A stretch of DNA of 64,000 nucleotides from Zygnema circumcarinatum (GCA_037447605.1 CM074816.1:1140095-1204094), one strand, 5' to 3'; positions 24,006 to 37,449 are shown, counted from the first letter of the stretch. Translations and numbers: made by a program. The notes: generated from the sequence alone by a model not told the origin.

Positions 24006-24858
24006 TTTTAAACTCTGCCGCCCGGGGATCTTCCAATAAGTGGCCGCCCACGAATGGGCAGCGTCGCGACACGTCACCGACACCGACATTGATGTCATAG
24101 GGGAAGGTCCTGGAAGCTCGAGTTTGTCGGCGCATGTCGGTCACTTGAAGGACAGCAAACTGTACGAATAGTTCCACAAGTCAGTCGCCACGTGTCCATG
24201 TGTCCGCACCACAGACGAGGCCCCGATTGTATGCTGAGCTGGCACCGTACGGTGACGGCCAGCGCGGACAGCGCCTGTCCGTTACTCCGCTTCGATTTTT
24301 TTTTCTGGTTCAATTTTTTATGTCGTTCTAAATCTGATCTGCCTAAACGGAAACAAATTAAGTACCGCGCATAGACAATTTTATATATCGGACATGTTTG
24401 TCAACGGTATTTCTTCTAAAAAGAGTGGTTTCCTTTTCCCTCTGCCCTAAAATTACCGACAAATTCAGTTCTTGCTTGATAACTACCAATTGAAGAAATT
24501 ATTTAGTCTAGAAACTGTACTGTGCAAACCTTTTCTTCAATCTAATAAATCAATACATGAGTATTATTTTTTTAAATTCGTCTGTAAACAAGTTATTTGC
24601 ATTATGTTCATTAAAATTTTGGATACGACGTTGTTAAAAAAATATATAAATAAAAATGTTTCGGAATTACGGAGAATGCTTGACAGTTATTGGCTGATTT
24701 TTATATGTGATATCAGTATATTCTCACTGCCAAGAATGGGGCAAGACGTATACTGATTCGGAACCCAGCCAACCCTCCCTTTTGTCGATTTTCCGCGGCT
24801 GTGGGACTGGGAGAAGTGAGCCCCTCCCCCCGCCCTCCAAACTGCACGCGACCATCAG

Positions 24859-24912
24859 CCAATGGCGATGTGCCACGTCGTCAATATTGTACACGTGGCG
24901 AACGTCTATTGG
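24859..24912. promoter_or_regulatory. Facing pair of ERSE-type composites in the GS promoter
   Basis: Plus-strand CCAAT-N9-CCACG at 24859-24877 and minus-strand copy (CGTGG-N9-ATTGG) at 24894-24912, 16 bp apart, 156-209 bp upstream of the glutamine synthetase ATG. The consensus is that bound by NF-Y with a bZIP factor; position and pairing make these the best candidates in the window for a working element. Confidence 0.6.
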
Positions 24913-25067
24913 AATATGCTCAACCCTAGTTTCCGGGAAAACCCTGGAGCCCTTCCTGAGCGGCAGTAGTTTTGCCGGGACTACTCTTCCTCCAGCAGCG
25001 CCACCCTCCCTCTCTCTACCACTTTCTACCTCTCTCTCTCTCTCTCTCTCTCTCGCCCGCTGCAGCC

Positions 25068-28000
25068 ATGGCGGCCGCCAGCGCGCCCAGCGCTCTCAGA
25101 TCTGCGATCGTCTCGGCGCGTTCCGAGCCCGCCTCTGTGGCCGGCTTCAGCGCGGGAAGGAGGGCGGAGGTGATGCCTGGCGCCTCCCTACATTGCTATC
25201 GCCCGCCCTTATTTCTGTTTACTTTTGATTGATTCAGGAGATGATGCGTTTGAAGTTTGGCAGGGATGTGTATTGCTCGCCTTCGGCTGAGGGCTTGACG
25301 GATCTGTTCGCTGCAGCCTGACACTGAGCTCCAGCTCTAGTTCCAGTTCCAGCTCCAGCTCCAGTTCCAGCTCTAGTTCCAGCTGCAGCTTCAATTCTTC
25401 AGGTTGATTTGATTTATAGGCTGATATTGGACAGTGTTCGGTTTGCAGGTTGCCGGCTCGAAGGTGTCGGGCTTTTTCGGCAGCAATGAGCTCAGGCTTT
25501 ACTCTGTTTCTGCAGTCCGCACTCCTCAGCGCAAGGTAATCGGTCAGTCTCTCTTACAGGTCGCAATGTGCACTTGCTGCCTCTCTTTTATTTATCTTTT
25601 GAATGATTTGCAGTCATCACGTCGCGGCTTTTGCCGCCATTTTTGGAGAGGGATGATGCAGGATTGAGTGCTGATTTTTTTTTTGGTCCCTTTGCAATGC
25701 AGAAAGTGTGACGGAAGTCAGTCGCATGTGATTCCTCAACTTTTGGCGTGATGTCTATTTGCTCCCTCGCTGAAGTGCAGTGTTCTGAAGGGTGATAGAG
25801 ATTAAGGTCCTATAATTCAGCTTAACTAATTCAGTGGATTGCGTGAGAGAGTGTGAAATCGTTGCTAAAAGGGCACGCATTTGAATGTCATTCAGACTGA
25901 ACTCTTACTTCAGAACGCGGTGCATTGCACTCGTTGGGCAATTTATACCTTTTCTTCATCTGAAATTGAGCATTGCAAATGGTCCGAGTTCAGTACCATG
26001 GTCAGTATGGCATTGATTTGACTTTATTAAATCGGGCGTCATTTGAGCGGAGTTCAGAATCGTGTCATGCAGTTATGGCAGGCATGCCACGATCTCTTGG
26101 AATACTACAGTCTTTACTTGTGGCTAATTTTGTAGGCAGTGTTTGGATTTCCTTTGGAGTTGTCAGTCAAGACTGTGTCTGTTTAAAAATGACGTTTTTA
26201 ATGTTCGATTGCTGAAACTACTTCTGCGGTACAACAGAAAGCAAAATTTGAGCTTCCTGAGTGGGCATGGGTTTTCTGCTTCAACTTATATATGTTGTGT
26301 TTTACGACAAGTTTTGGCATTAGTATGACTTATTGGACCGCGTACTGGGAGTCCGTTATACTTTTTTGTGCTTGGTGCTTGTTGATCTCTGACCTCTCGT
26401 ATCAATATCTGAAGCAGTAGCTGATTCATGGTGGGCTGAAAATGGAAATCTGAAGCTTATCAGTTAATGGGAGTACTTCCGGTGGTTTCCTTCTCTGCAT
26501 GTGATGATGGGCATACTTTGCCTTTTGCTCCTTGTTTGCACCTGAGGATTAATCAATATATTTGAGTCGGGCTATATTCCAACTCCAACGTTTCGACGAT
26601 TCAAGTCTGTAGTGTTGGCTTCTGCTGTGATAGTAGTCTCGCTCTCTTGTTCTTCTTATGGAGCAAAAATCATTTTTTTGCTTGATTTTTAGGAAGAACG
26701 GTACAGGCAGAATTCGATCTGATCTTAACGAGAAACACTTAAAGAGAGACAGATTTCCAGCAGTTATTTTGAATTCTTTAATTAGATTTTTTTGCTTTAT
26801 CAATTGTCTGGCAGCATGCCCTTCCATGAGTCATATCAGTTTCATTCGATTACAGCTTTCAATATTATTTCGTTCCTTTCGCATTAATGACATTGCAAGT
26901 TCAGAAAAGCTAGAGAGCAACTGTCTTTCAGTGAGCAAATTTGTGGGTCAACTCTCTGTTAAGCTGCTGTAGTTGATCTTGAAATATCCCACCTGTAATT
27001 CACGGTGTATTCACTGAGGTATTCATGGAACCAGAATGCTGAAATTTAGCTTGGCTTGTACCTTTACTGAACTTTCGGAATCCATGTTTCTACTGATTTC
27101 ACCACCCAAAAGCCCTGATTTGATTGGCAGCCGTTTCAAGATTTTCTAGACCAGCTGTATGAAAGTGAAATTGGGTATTAACCATGTGATTATAGAGTAT
27201 TTTTTAATACTTAAAATGATTATGTGCTGACGTATGTTGACCTGGATTTTTACCTGCTATACCAGTTTCTTGTTTACTGGATTCGGCCGCAGTCTGTGTA
27301 GACGCGTGTTTCCTGTAGTGAAATGATCGATATTTCCTGACTAATTTCAACTTGAACTGACCCTGCCTTCGATTTAGTCAATTCTAGTCAATGATTCATG
27401 CACGTATCGGCTGCCACTCTGTGCGGATGCACCACACAGTTCCTAATGTGTCTGACGAATTTACATTTCCATATCTAACTCATCTCTGTTACTTCAAACC
27501 TCGACTCTGTATATACTGATTCTACCCTGCATCGTGTTTCCTTTTGTTTGAATGCACCACAGGCTGGGGCCTACGTGGCAAAGGCGGAGCTGCAGCAGAG
27601 GGCGGAGTACATTTGGGCGGACGGCCTGGAGGGGCAGAAGGGCATCCGCTTCAACGAGATGCGCTCAAAGACCAAAGTCATCCCCAAGCCCATCGATGTG
27701 GGGGGGAAATTCCCTCAGTGGAGTTTCGACGGCTCAAGGTGCGGTAGTGCAGAGTTTTTTGAAACTCCTCGCTCCCTCCCATCCCTCTCCCCTTCCTATC
27801 TCCCTTCCCTCTCCCCTTCCTATCTCCCTTCCCTCACTCCTTCCTCCTCCTCCCTCCATCCTCCATCCTCCCTACTTTCTCCCCCCTCCCTCCTACACCT
27901 TTGTTTAGGGAAGACGGGCTGCTAACGGGTTGATTGCTCAGAAGTACTGTTTTCTCGTCCAGCACATGCTTTCTCAACATTAAATCCTTACTTCTACTGT

Positions 28001-31000
28001 TGTTGCGGAAGCATGGGGAATGATCATGGTGCGGGAAAGCACATTTTGAAGAACCCTAGAATCCCTCATAGCCAAATTGACACCAGTATACACAAAGTCA
28101 AGCAATTAGAACATGTGCCCTTATTTCCGTTACAGTCTATATGATGCTTAGATTGTTCCAGCAGTGCGTGTCCGTTTCTCCCTTCCTCTTCCACTTCCTC
28201 CTTATAGCTCTGCCTTTTCCTGTTTCAGCGTCACCTTCCAACCCGCATGCACTGCTTATATTCTTTTTACAAGTAGCCCTTCCTCACCATCCCCCTTGCG
28301 CTCCCACTTTTCTAAATTTACATCATACTACTCCCCGTACTCCTCTCACTCCCACTCTCTCTCACACTCTCTCTCTCTCTATGTCTCCCTCTCTCTCACT
28401 CCCTCTCTATGTCTCCCTCTCTCTCCCTCCCTCCCCCTCCCCTCCCCTCTCGGCCGCCTCTTTCTGGACTTCCCTCCCTTCCTATCTTCCTTCCTACCTT
28501 CCCACCTCTTCCTCCTGACCTCCTCCCACTGTCCGTCGCCACCCTGTCTCCTTCCTTCCTCCCTGCCGTCTCCCTACTGTCTCCGCCCCGTCTCACTCCC
28601 ATCCCCCCCTCTCATCCCCTCCCGTCTCCCTCCCTCCCTCTCTCCCGCCCTCCCTCCCTCCCTGCAGCACTGGACAGGCCGAGGGCCGGTTCTCCGACTG
28701 CATCCTGAACCCCGTGTTCACCTGCCCCGACCCCATCCGCGGCGGCAACAACGTCCTTGTTCTCTGCGAGGTCCTGAACCCTGACTCGACCCCCCACGAG
28801 ACCAACACTCGCCGGCTCATTGCGGACCTTCTCTCGCCGGAAGTGCTCGCGGAGGAGACTCTCTTCGGGTTCGAGCAGGAGTACACAATGTTCAGCAAGA
28901 AGGGGCAGGTGTACGGATGGCCCGAGGCGGGATACCCGCACCCACAGGTAAAAAGGTTGGGGGATAGTGGTTGGTTGGGCTTGGGTGGGAGATGGGGATG
29001 GGGTTTTAATGAATGGGTTGGTTTTCTGTTTAAGGATTTGGATATGGTTTTTTTGATGGTGGTGTCTGTGGCTTTTTTTTCTGATTGGCAGGGGCCCTTC
29101 TACTGCGGGGTTGGTTTGGAGTCTGTGTATGGACGCCCTTTGGTTGAAGCACACATGGATGCCTGCATTAAGGTACTGTGGCTGCGCTCTCTTTCTCCCT
29201 CTCCCTCCCTCCCTCGCGCTCTCTCTCTCTCTCTCCCTCTCTCTGAGTCTCCCCCTCACTACCCCCAACTTTCCCCCTCCCTCCCCTTTTTCATGTCCCT
29301 TCCACGCAGGAATGTGAGTCCGACTTTGTAGACATTCGTCACTGGTTCATGATCTTCTTCTTACGTAAAACACCTCTGAAAATTTGACGTTGTTCTCTTG
29401 TGAATAAGATAATTTGTATAGTTTTGCCAGGTCATGTCAGACAGCACAGTTCTTTTTTTAGGTGAAAGGACATGGGACTCTCAGTCTTTGTTAGGAAGAC
29501 GAATGTTGGTTAGGAAAGGTGAAGATTTTGCAATGTATTACCCAGTTTTTTAAGGCACTAGAACAAAAAAGATTTCCTGCAGAAAATATTTCTGCGAGGT
29601 GAATTTCATAGCTTTAGCACACCTCGTTCCAGCCACAAATTGATATATTTGTCGTCGTTATGTGATACTTAGTAGTTCATTTTATGTCACCTCAATATAT
29701 GTCGAACTATTCTCATACAAGTTATGAGCCACATTAGTTATCCGGAAGGACAATATCGCGTGCACTCTCCTTTCTACCTTATCAATTTTTCGGGATAGGA
29801 TGCAAGTCATACCCGCATCTGATGTCAGAAGGGAGCATTTGAGTGGTGCAGGCGAACCTGAAGATCAGTGGAGTGAACGCGGAGGTGATGCCCGGCCAAT
29901 GGGAGTTCCAAATTGGCCCGGCCGGCCCCCTCGAAGTGGGCGACCATGTCATGATTGCGCGATGGCTGCTGCACAGGTTAGCCTCCCTCTCTCTCTCTCT
30001 CTCCCACTCTCTCCCTCTCTCTCGCTTTCTCGCTCTCTCTCTCTCTATCTCTCTCTTTCCCTCTCTCCCACTCCACAAGTTTTGACTGTTGAAAGTTGCA
30101 ATCAAGCTGAGATCGTCTCTTGGAATGCAGGTTGGGTGAGGATTTCGGCATCATTTCCACTTTCGAGCCTAAGCCGATGGAGGGCGACTGGAACGGAACT
30201 GGAGCACACACTAACTACTCCACCAAGTCCATGAGGGAAGACGGCGGAATTAAGGTGCACACCAACCCTCTCTTCTCCTCTTCCTCTCCCCCCTACCCCT
30301 CTACCTGAACCCCCGTTTCTCCCTCCTTCGCCATCACCTCTCCCTCCTTTCCCTCTCTTCTCTGCCTCCCTCTCCTACGCCCTTCCCGTTTCCTTTCCCT
30401 CCCTCGTGCCTATCGCCAGGGGTTGATGACCATTAGTGCTAACTGAAAGACATGGAAAGGAAGTGATTCTGAAAACGGTTGACTGGCGTAGTTGGGTTGT
30501 TCATCGTTTCCTAGTCTAGTCTAGTCGTAAGCCTGCCAGCTTGAGTACTGGCATGGGTTGACCTTCTCATCAGTCTGATTTGTCATATTATGGATTCTTC
30601 GTGCTGGACAGGCCATTGAAGCTGCCATTGAGAAGTTGTCCAAGAAGCACCAGGAGCACATTTCAGTGTACGGAATTGGAAATGAGAAGAGACTGACGGG
30701 CAAGCACGAGACTGCCAGCATCGACACCTTCAAGTGAGTAGAGAACTTCTCCCTCTCTCTCTACAACTTCCTTCCTCTTCAGTTGTCTTGCAGTATGCAT
30801 GCCTGCATTTTTTCTTCTTAGAAGCGGCGAGCATTCAACATAAACTTCAAGTGAGTAATTGTAATTGGCCTATCCCATCTGCTCTCACATTCTGTAGATC
30901 GTGAATGTGTGCTTTTTAAAGCCTTAGCAGAGGTGCTGCCCTTCACTAAACCATTGAACCCCTGTCACAAAGAGTGAATTCCTGAATGGCAGATGTCACA

Positions 31001-31248
31001 AACCACCACATCTCCTGAGGCTTCCATGTGCCCTTTGAAAATGAAATCCCAAAATTGTCCTTACTCTTCTGACACATTGTTCACTACCCTTCTTTTGCAG
31101 GTCGGGCGTGGCTGACCGTGGTGCCTCTATCCGCATCCCTCTCCCTGTGAGTCTGGCCGGGAAGGGCTACTTGGAGGACCGCCGGCCTGCAGCCAATGTG
31201 GACCCCTACGTGGTGACCCGTATGCTCATTAAGACCACCCTCTGCTAA
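25068..31248 (+). CDS. Glutamine synthetase type IIB, plastid-targeted
   Basis: Condenses ammonium and glutamate to glutamine using ATP. Exons 25068-25169, 25449-25535, 27563-27738, 28668-28947, 29092-29172, 29852-29976, 30131-30254, 30612-30733, 31101-31248 give 414 residues in frame. The first two exons encode a Ala/Ser/Arg-rich transit peptide ([20 protein letters not shown]). The core begins [14 protein letters not shown], then [95 protein letters not shown] and [30 protein letters not shown]. The [25 protein letters not shown] and final MLIKTT match the algal chloroplast GSIIB lineage and not flowering-plant GS1/GS2. An alternative acceptor at 25237 would add ten in-frame residues (MMRLKFGR...) if an exon 25238-25267 is used. 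Intron 2 is 2.0 kb. Confidence 0.95.
25322..25395 (+). repeat. (TTCCAGCTCCAG)n hexamer repeat in GS intron 1
   Basis: About twelve copies of CTCCAG/TTCCAG hexamers, in the first intron of glutamine synthetase. Confidence 0.8.
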
Positions 31249-32322
31249 CTGCATGCATGTGGGCTTCACTGAATGAAGGAACGAATGAGAGAAGGAATAA
31301 AAGAGGACAAATTGAAGCACTGTCAAACCGAACTTAAGGAATGAGCTAGAGTTAGGTTGAAGGGTACCGGTTGGACCCTAAATGAGAGTAGGAGAAAGCA
31401 ACGAGCAGGGGAGAGAGGGGGTAAGAGAGACGGGGATGTACGGGTTGAGGGCTCAGAGGTAGAATTTGGGCCCGCTTGAAGGCGGATATCCGGTTGTTAG
31501 AGGAAGGAAACTTATTGTCTAATGTTAGTCCTCAGGCAGAAAAGAAAACGTCGGAACCCTTTTCTTCTGCTTTTTTGGTTGACAGAAGATGGAAATGAGA
31601 AGAAGTGTTTGAGGAATTGCTGGCTGTTCGGATTGCTTTTGAGTGGGTGGGAAGGGCTAGGACGAGGGAAGGGAAGCAGCAAGAGGAAGATGACGAGGAA
31701 AGTGAGGGGAAGAGGGAGAGAGAGGGGGAAGGGCATGGAGAATGGGAGAAAGGGAGAGGGAGATGTAGAGGTTAAAGAGACCTACTCTCTCCCGTAGAAC
31801 TTTTTAAACTTTTTCTTTTCCTGCCACATGTTCTACATCGACGTGTTGGAAGTACTACCGTGTCCACTTGCCGCATCCATACGTTATAATTCCAATAGGA
31901 ACGCAGGATGGAGGGAGAGAGGGATTTCCTTCTCAAGTTTTCTTGCAGGCGTGGCGAGCCAACATTGACAAAATGCTTCAAATTAAACCAAACTAAACCA
32001 GATCACAGGCTGAGTTCAGTTACAGTCAGGTATTTGTTTACAAAAAAGGATACGATATACCGCAACACAGACATTGTAAGGTCGCAAAACTTCCTCCAGC
32101 GATATCGAAACGATACACCTCGACTCTATTCATGCGCCCCTTCAGCCCTCCTCTTTCCCTCCTATTTTCTGCTCAAGAACAAAGCTACAACCAAAAAAGG
32201 GAGCGAGGAACTATTACCATCAGCTGTAGACTTCCTGTACTCCGACTAGCTAACAACACGAGCATGTGATCTATGTTTCCCGTTCAACCTACGGAGAACT
32301 GCTTCCATGTCTCGTCTCCATG
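31249..32322. other. Convergent 3' region of GS and epimerase genes
   Basis: Contains the 3' UTRs of two convergent genes. A GA-rich stretch lies at 31670-31780. No other gene seen. Confidence 0.5.
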
Positions 32323-35300
32323 TCAACAAACGTGTTCTTTGTGCCAGTTCCATGCGTGACGGAGCGCATCACGGAGGTCGGTAAATTGCGGTTCCCATTT
32401 CAGCTCCCTCTTGATTTTGCTCGGGTCGCACCAAATTGCAGCGGCATCTCCCGGCCTTGCCTCGCTCACTTCTTCCACCTTCAAAAAGAAAAAAAAAACA
32501 GCCGAATGGGAGAAATGGACCAATCTTAAAAAAAATAACATTCATACCTCCATAAATTGCTTAATTTTTAAAAGTGGTGCTGATTTTTTCCACGAGCCAT
32601 TACCTCGACGGGCTGCTCGCAGACCTCCTTGAAGGCGTTCACAAATTCGCGCACCGAGGACCCTGCGCCGATTCCAAAGCACCACTTCTTAAAACCCTAA
32701 AAAACCTAAAAACCCTAAAACCCTGACACATCTTGCGCACTTTCCAGTGTACATCGTTCCTCAATAAAGCCCAATTAAACTACCAAATGCTTGCAAGAAA
32801 GAAGCACGCATGCAAGTAAAGGATCAACTTGAATGTAAAGAAAATGTCATTGAACTCACGATGGCGAGGCCATCAAATGTACATAGACAAAAGCAGCATC
32901 ATGGGAAACCACGAGGAATTGGTCGCAAAGGACCCAAGCACAAACTTGAAGCCTTTGTACCTTTCCCCGTGCCGACATTGTACACGCGGAAGTCCCCCTC
33001 CTTGAGGGCCTCCATGGCGGCGAGATGCGCGTTGACCAGGTCAACCACGTGGATGTAATCGCGCACGCACGTGCCATCTGGCGTCGCGTGATTGGTCCCC
33101 AAAATCTGCTTCACCAAAAGTTGACTAGAAGCTGACTAAAAATTGACTAATCTCTTAAGATGCACCATAAGCTTCCCAAAAATCTTGAAAAAAGAAATCG
33201 TTCTTACGAAATGGAGGGGGAGACACGAGGGAAGGGAGGGACTTTGCAGGGAAGGAGGATCGAACCCTCGATCTCTCATTTGTTTAGGGGTTAAAACGAA
33301 TTAATTACTTTTATGGACGGCAATTTTCCTGTGGCTGCTTCAAAGCAGGCGGTGCTGATCCGGCCGAAACTTCCGCGAAGTTCTTTCGGCGGAGACTCTC
33401 CGATTCGGCCCTCGGGGTCCGCACCAATCACATTGAAGTACCTGAAAATATATTTTATAAATATAAATTTTTAGTCCAAGCAAATGGAAAAGAAAGTGGG
33501 AGGAACTGAGAACCATGGATTTTACAGAAAAGGAAAAAAAACAATGAGGGCGGGGGGAGAGATTAATATGGGCTAAATTTGCAAACTTTATGGGAGGAGT
33601 AAAAATTTCACCTTAAAACGACCGCTGAAAATTTAGGGTTTGCGCGCACCACATCGTGAATTATTTCTTCAGCCATGAGCTTCGACCTTCCGTAAGGATT
33701 TATTGGGGCCTGAAAAATGACGGGTGCAAATGGGGTAGAAGAGAAGGGCCGATCAGAAAGGGGAACAAAATAGCATTTCCTTGCTATATTTTTGTTGAGG
33801 ACGGGGCGAGGAAAAAGTGAAGTGGGAAGGGTGGAAGGTGCGGGGAAAGGGAGACAAGAAAGAGGGAGCGAATGGGAGAGGGGGAGAGGGCAAGAGGGAG
33901 AGGGAAAGAGACGGAAGGAAGTTAATGAAGAGGGGCACAGCGTGGGAGAATGTGGGAGAGAGTTGAGTCAAGAGGCATGCTGAGAGCAGGAAACGAATGG
34001 AGAGAGTGAGAGAGGGAAAGAGGGAAAGCGGGAGAAGTAGAGACAGAACGCGAGAGGAAACTGTGTAGTAGCATTCACAAACTCGACTTTTCAATCCTTT
34101 TCAAGAAAAAGATGGAACCTCCCCCCTCCCCCCTCCCCCCTCCCTCCTCCCACCGCCGGCATCTCCTCCTTGACGGGCACTTCCCGCGGGTCGCCGTAGA
34201 CCGCGCACGTGCTGCTGAACACGAGCCTTGTCACGTCACGCCTCAACATCGCCTCCATCAGCTGAACCGTGTTCAGCACGTTCTCTTTATAATACCTGCG
34301 TCCCCGCACGTGCGGGTAAGTCCCCTCCCTCTCTCCCCTTTCTTCCTTACCCCCTCCCTCCCTTCGACTTTTCAACCTCTCCTACCTCACGGTCTCCCCC
34401 TCCCTCCCGCCTCCATCTCTCCCTCTCCTCTCCATCCCCACCGTCTCTCCTCCTCCTTCCCTTCCCTTTCCTCCCCCCCCCCTTTGAGAGAAATAAATAT
34501 CAACGGTGGGGAAGGCTCTTTCAAGCCAGTGTGAAAGATTTCTAAATTCTCCCTCCCTCTCCCTACTCCCTCCTATCCCTTACTCCCTACCTCCCCTCCC
34601 TTCCCCTCTCTGTGCCCACACTTCCGTCCTCCCTCTCCCTCCCTCCCTCTCCCTCCCTCCCTCCCTTTTTTTTTCTCACTTGAGAGGATGCTTCACGCTC
34701 TCACTGACGGAGGCGAGCGCCGCAAAATGCATTACGGCGTCAAATTTGTTCTCCTTAAAAAGTTTTTCAACCTGCCCGAAGTAGCTAAGGTTCACTCCTT
34801 TAAGATTAAAAGGAAAAAAAGCCAAAAAATACTTTTTCTGTAACCTAAAACGAAAAAGTCTTTAACTCTGCTCCCTTTGACAACTTCAGATTAAAGGGTT
34901 TATGTACTTTTGCGGAAATTTCGGTTTCCTATTTTGGCATTTTTTTTTTTAAATTGGGAATTCAAAATATGCGGAAGGATACTGCCTCTTTATTTCCTAA
35001 ATCCGCGAAAACAAATTCGAAATCTTCGACCCTCGCCGCCGCCTGCAGGGCCTCGACGGCTCTCAGGCTGCCACGTGTCAGGTTGTCCTACGAAGATGCC
35101 ACGTGGCGCACATGCAGACAAAAAGAAGTACGGAGAATCATGTTTTACTATTGTGCATATCAGAGCTCGTTTATTTTTTGAACATTGCGGGAGGAAAAAT
35201 GGAGAGAGAACGAAAGAAGAGAGGTATAGAGAGGGAGAGGGAGAGGGTCGGAGAGAAGAGAGAGTGAAAGGGAGAAAGTTAGAGAGGGAAAAAGAACGAG

Positions 35301-35512
35301 ATAGAAAGATACAAGGGGAGAGAGAGGGGAGTCTACAGGGAGAGAAGGAAAAAGAGATAGTCGTAGAGAGGAGAGGGAGAGAGAGAGAAAGAGAGAGAGA
35401 GAGAGGGAGAGAGAGAGAGGGGGGAGAGAGAGGGGTCTGGGGGACGAGCGAGAGAGAGAGAGGGAGAGAGAGAGAGTGGGGGAGAGAGGGAGAGAGAGGG
35501 GTCTGGGGGACG

Positions 35513-35559
<47 letters not shown>

Positions 35560-36338
35560 TACCACAACGGTAACTTGATGGCCCGATTGGAGGAGCCGCA
35601 GAGCGGCGTGAGAACCAATGTAGCCTGCGCCGCCCTGCGCACAAAACGACAAAACGGAAACCAAACTGAGGCTCGCACTGAAGGGAGGGAGGGAGGGAGG
35701 CTAAGACACTGACTCGAATAAAACGGGAAAGAGAGTGAGAGAGAGGGAGAGACCCAGAGGGAGAGACAGAGAGAGAGAGGGAGCGAGAGAGAGAGGGAGA
35801 GAACCAGATGGAGAGACAGAGAGAGAGAGACAGAGGGGGAGAGAGAGGGAGAGGCCCAGAGGGAGAGAGAGAGAGAGGGAGAGAGAGAGAGGGAGAGACC
35901 CAGATGGAGAAACAGAGAGAGAGACAGAGGGAGAGGGAGTGGGAGAGCCCCAGAGGGAGAGACAGAGAGAGAGACAGACGGAGAGAGGGAGGGAGAGACC
36001 CAGAGGGAGAGACAGAAAGAGAGAGACAGAGGGAGAGAGAATGGAAGAGAGAAAGTATTGCAGGCTTAAAGGGAGAAAGAATTCTAGCTATTTCACTCTT
36101 TTTTTTAAATAATCAACCTTGCGCCTTTTATTTTGCTGCGCTTTCACTTGAGGCGGAGGGTGAACCAATTCAAAAAAATAACTATTCAAAAAACTAGCGA
36201 CCAGAGAAATCAGGTTCGTGAAATGTGCGAAGAAAAAGAGGCGGATGAAAATAATGCAGCGGTGGGGCCCACCGTGACAAGAACATGCAGTTTCTGGAGG
36301 GCGCCAATGGGGTCCTGCCAAGTGTCACATATGTAGTG
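32323..36338 (-). CDS. UDP-arabinose 4-epimerase type (MUR4/UXE-like), 5' end unresolved
   Basis: NAD-dependent interconversion of UDP-xylose and UDP-arabinose, in plants mostly a Golgi type II membrane protein. Ten exons found on the minus strand: 36273-36338, 35563-35634, 34983-35087, 34680-34771, 34154-34295, 33612-33709, 33309-33441, 32961-33105, 32604-32662, 32323-32478; every junction agrees in phase (356 codons). Motifs: [20 protein letters not shown] (NAD site, split by an intron), [47 protein letters not shown] (catalytic Tyr and Lys), [30 protein letters not shown] and [16 protein letters not shown], the [10 protein letters not shown] and SIKILGT patterns resemble the MUR4 group rather than UGE. 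The exon carrying the N-terminal membrane anchor and start codon is upstream of 36338 and was not found. Confidence 0.92.
35180..36065 (+). repeat. GA-rich tracts in epimerase introns
   Basis: Purine-rich (GA)n and (GAGAGGGA)n sequence at about 35200-35560 and 35725-36050, interrupted by the 72-nt coding exon at 35563-35634. The second block is a tandem of about 34-40 bp (GACCCAGAGGGAGAGACAGA core). Confidence 0.8.
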
Positions 36339-36852
36339 CTGTCAAAAAAATTGTGACCGTCACCTCAAAAAAAAAAACCACAGGAAGTAAATTTTGTGCA
36401 ATGATTCCCTTAAAAACAAAATATGAGAAATGTGAAATATTAATGCTGGGTTTTGGTCAGGCTAAACAAATTGAAGGATGAAATGAAACTTTTCGAACAA
36501 TTTTAACTTTATGTGAAGAGGAAATCCTTTTCTAGAAAATATTTCAAGGGGCATGTTCGAAATATTTTATGGTGGAAACGATTAGAATCTAAATTAATCA
36601 TGGTTCAAAATTTTTTATTTGTTGGAGTTGGTGCGGGCGGACAGTTCACCGCGGAAGGGGGGGCCGGCGCAGCGGCCATGGGAGGGAGGCAGGGAGAGAG
36701 AGAGAGAGAGAGAAAAAAGATAGGGAAAAATAGGAAACGAGGGAGAGACAGAAGCGAGAGAGAGGGAGAGGGAGCGGAGGGAGAAGAAGCGAGCGAGTCG
36801 GAGAGGGAAGATGTGAGAGAGAGAGACGAATAAGGGGACGAATAAGAACCGC

Positions 36853-36890
<38 letters not shown>

Positions 36891-36929
36891 GGAAAGAGAG
36901 GGAGAGAGAGTTGGGGAGTGAGAGACACG

Positions 36930-36965
<36 letters not shown>

Positions 36966-37449
36966 GGGAGAGAGAGGGAGAGAGAGTTGGGGAGTGAGCG
37001 ACACGGGGGGGGGAGAGAGCGAGAGAGAGAGAGAGAGAGGGGTAGGGGCGGGAGTCGTCGGAGGCCGAGAGAGAGACGGGCTTTGTCGGTTCGTGGCGTG
37101 TGTCCAAAAGCAGCGAATGGTATGGCACCACGCGACTGCCACGTGGATGACACGTCGGCATCACATTGGACCAGTCGGCCGGCCGGCGAGAATCGAGGTC
37201 GGCCGGTACTCGTACGTGAACCGTACGAACGACTGTACGGCAACGGTACATTTGTACGTTCTTGTTTTGTCGTTTTGTGGGCCTGTCGTCCTAGACGCTC
37301 CATGTTGACATAGGCATGGACATGTGAAGGGCAATCACAATGATTCGTACGGATTTTTAAGTTGACGTTTCAGCACATACAATGAACATCAAGGACATAG
37401 AAACCAGGTCACTATAAAGAATGTTTTTTTTATTTTCATTTTTACTTTT

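Larger units (their letters stand above)
22657..25067. other. Intergenic: degenerate repeats, CCAAT/ACGT composites, GS promoter
   Basis: No protein recognised. Telomere-like words at 22838-22872; a quasi-repeat of AACGGAACGG at about 23480-23540; a degenerate array of ATACGATACAGTACCGAG units at 23583-23822; a CCAAT/ACGT-rich block at 23880-24190 with an exact composite at 23987-24005; AT-rich sequence at 24300-24720; and the glutamine synthetase promoter at 24800-25067 with two facing composites and a CT run (25030-25054). Confidence 0.6.

Noticed and set aside
23865-24177. Minus-strand ORF with protein-like stretch (AVIGGGVEGYPRGFHERIVR)
   Set aside because: It lies in a block built from CCAAT and ACGT words, no family was recognised and no adjoining exons were found; kept only as a possibility.
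25238-25320. Possible extra glutamine synthetase exon ([10 protein letters not shown])
   Set aside because: In frame and with an acceptor, but the direct join 25169 to 25449 is also in phase and the segment reaches a stop unless a donor at 25268 is used; left as an alternative.
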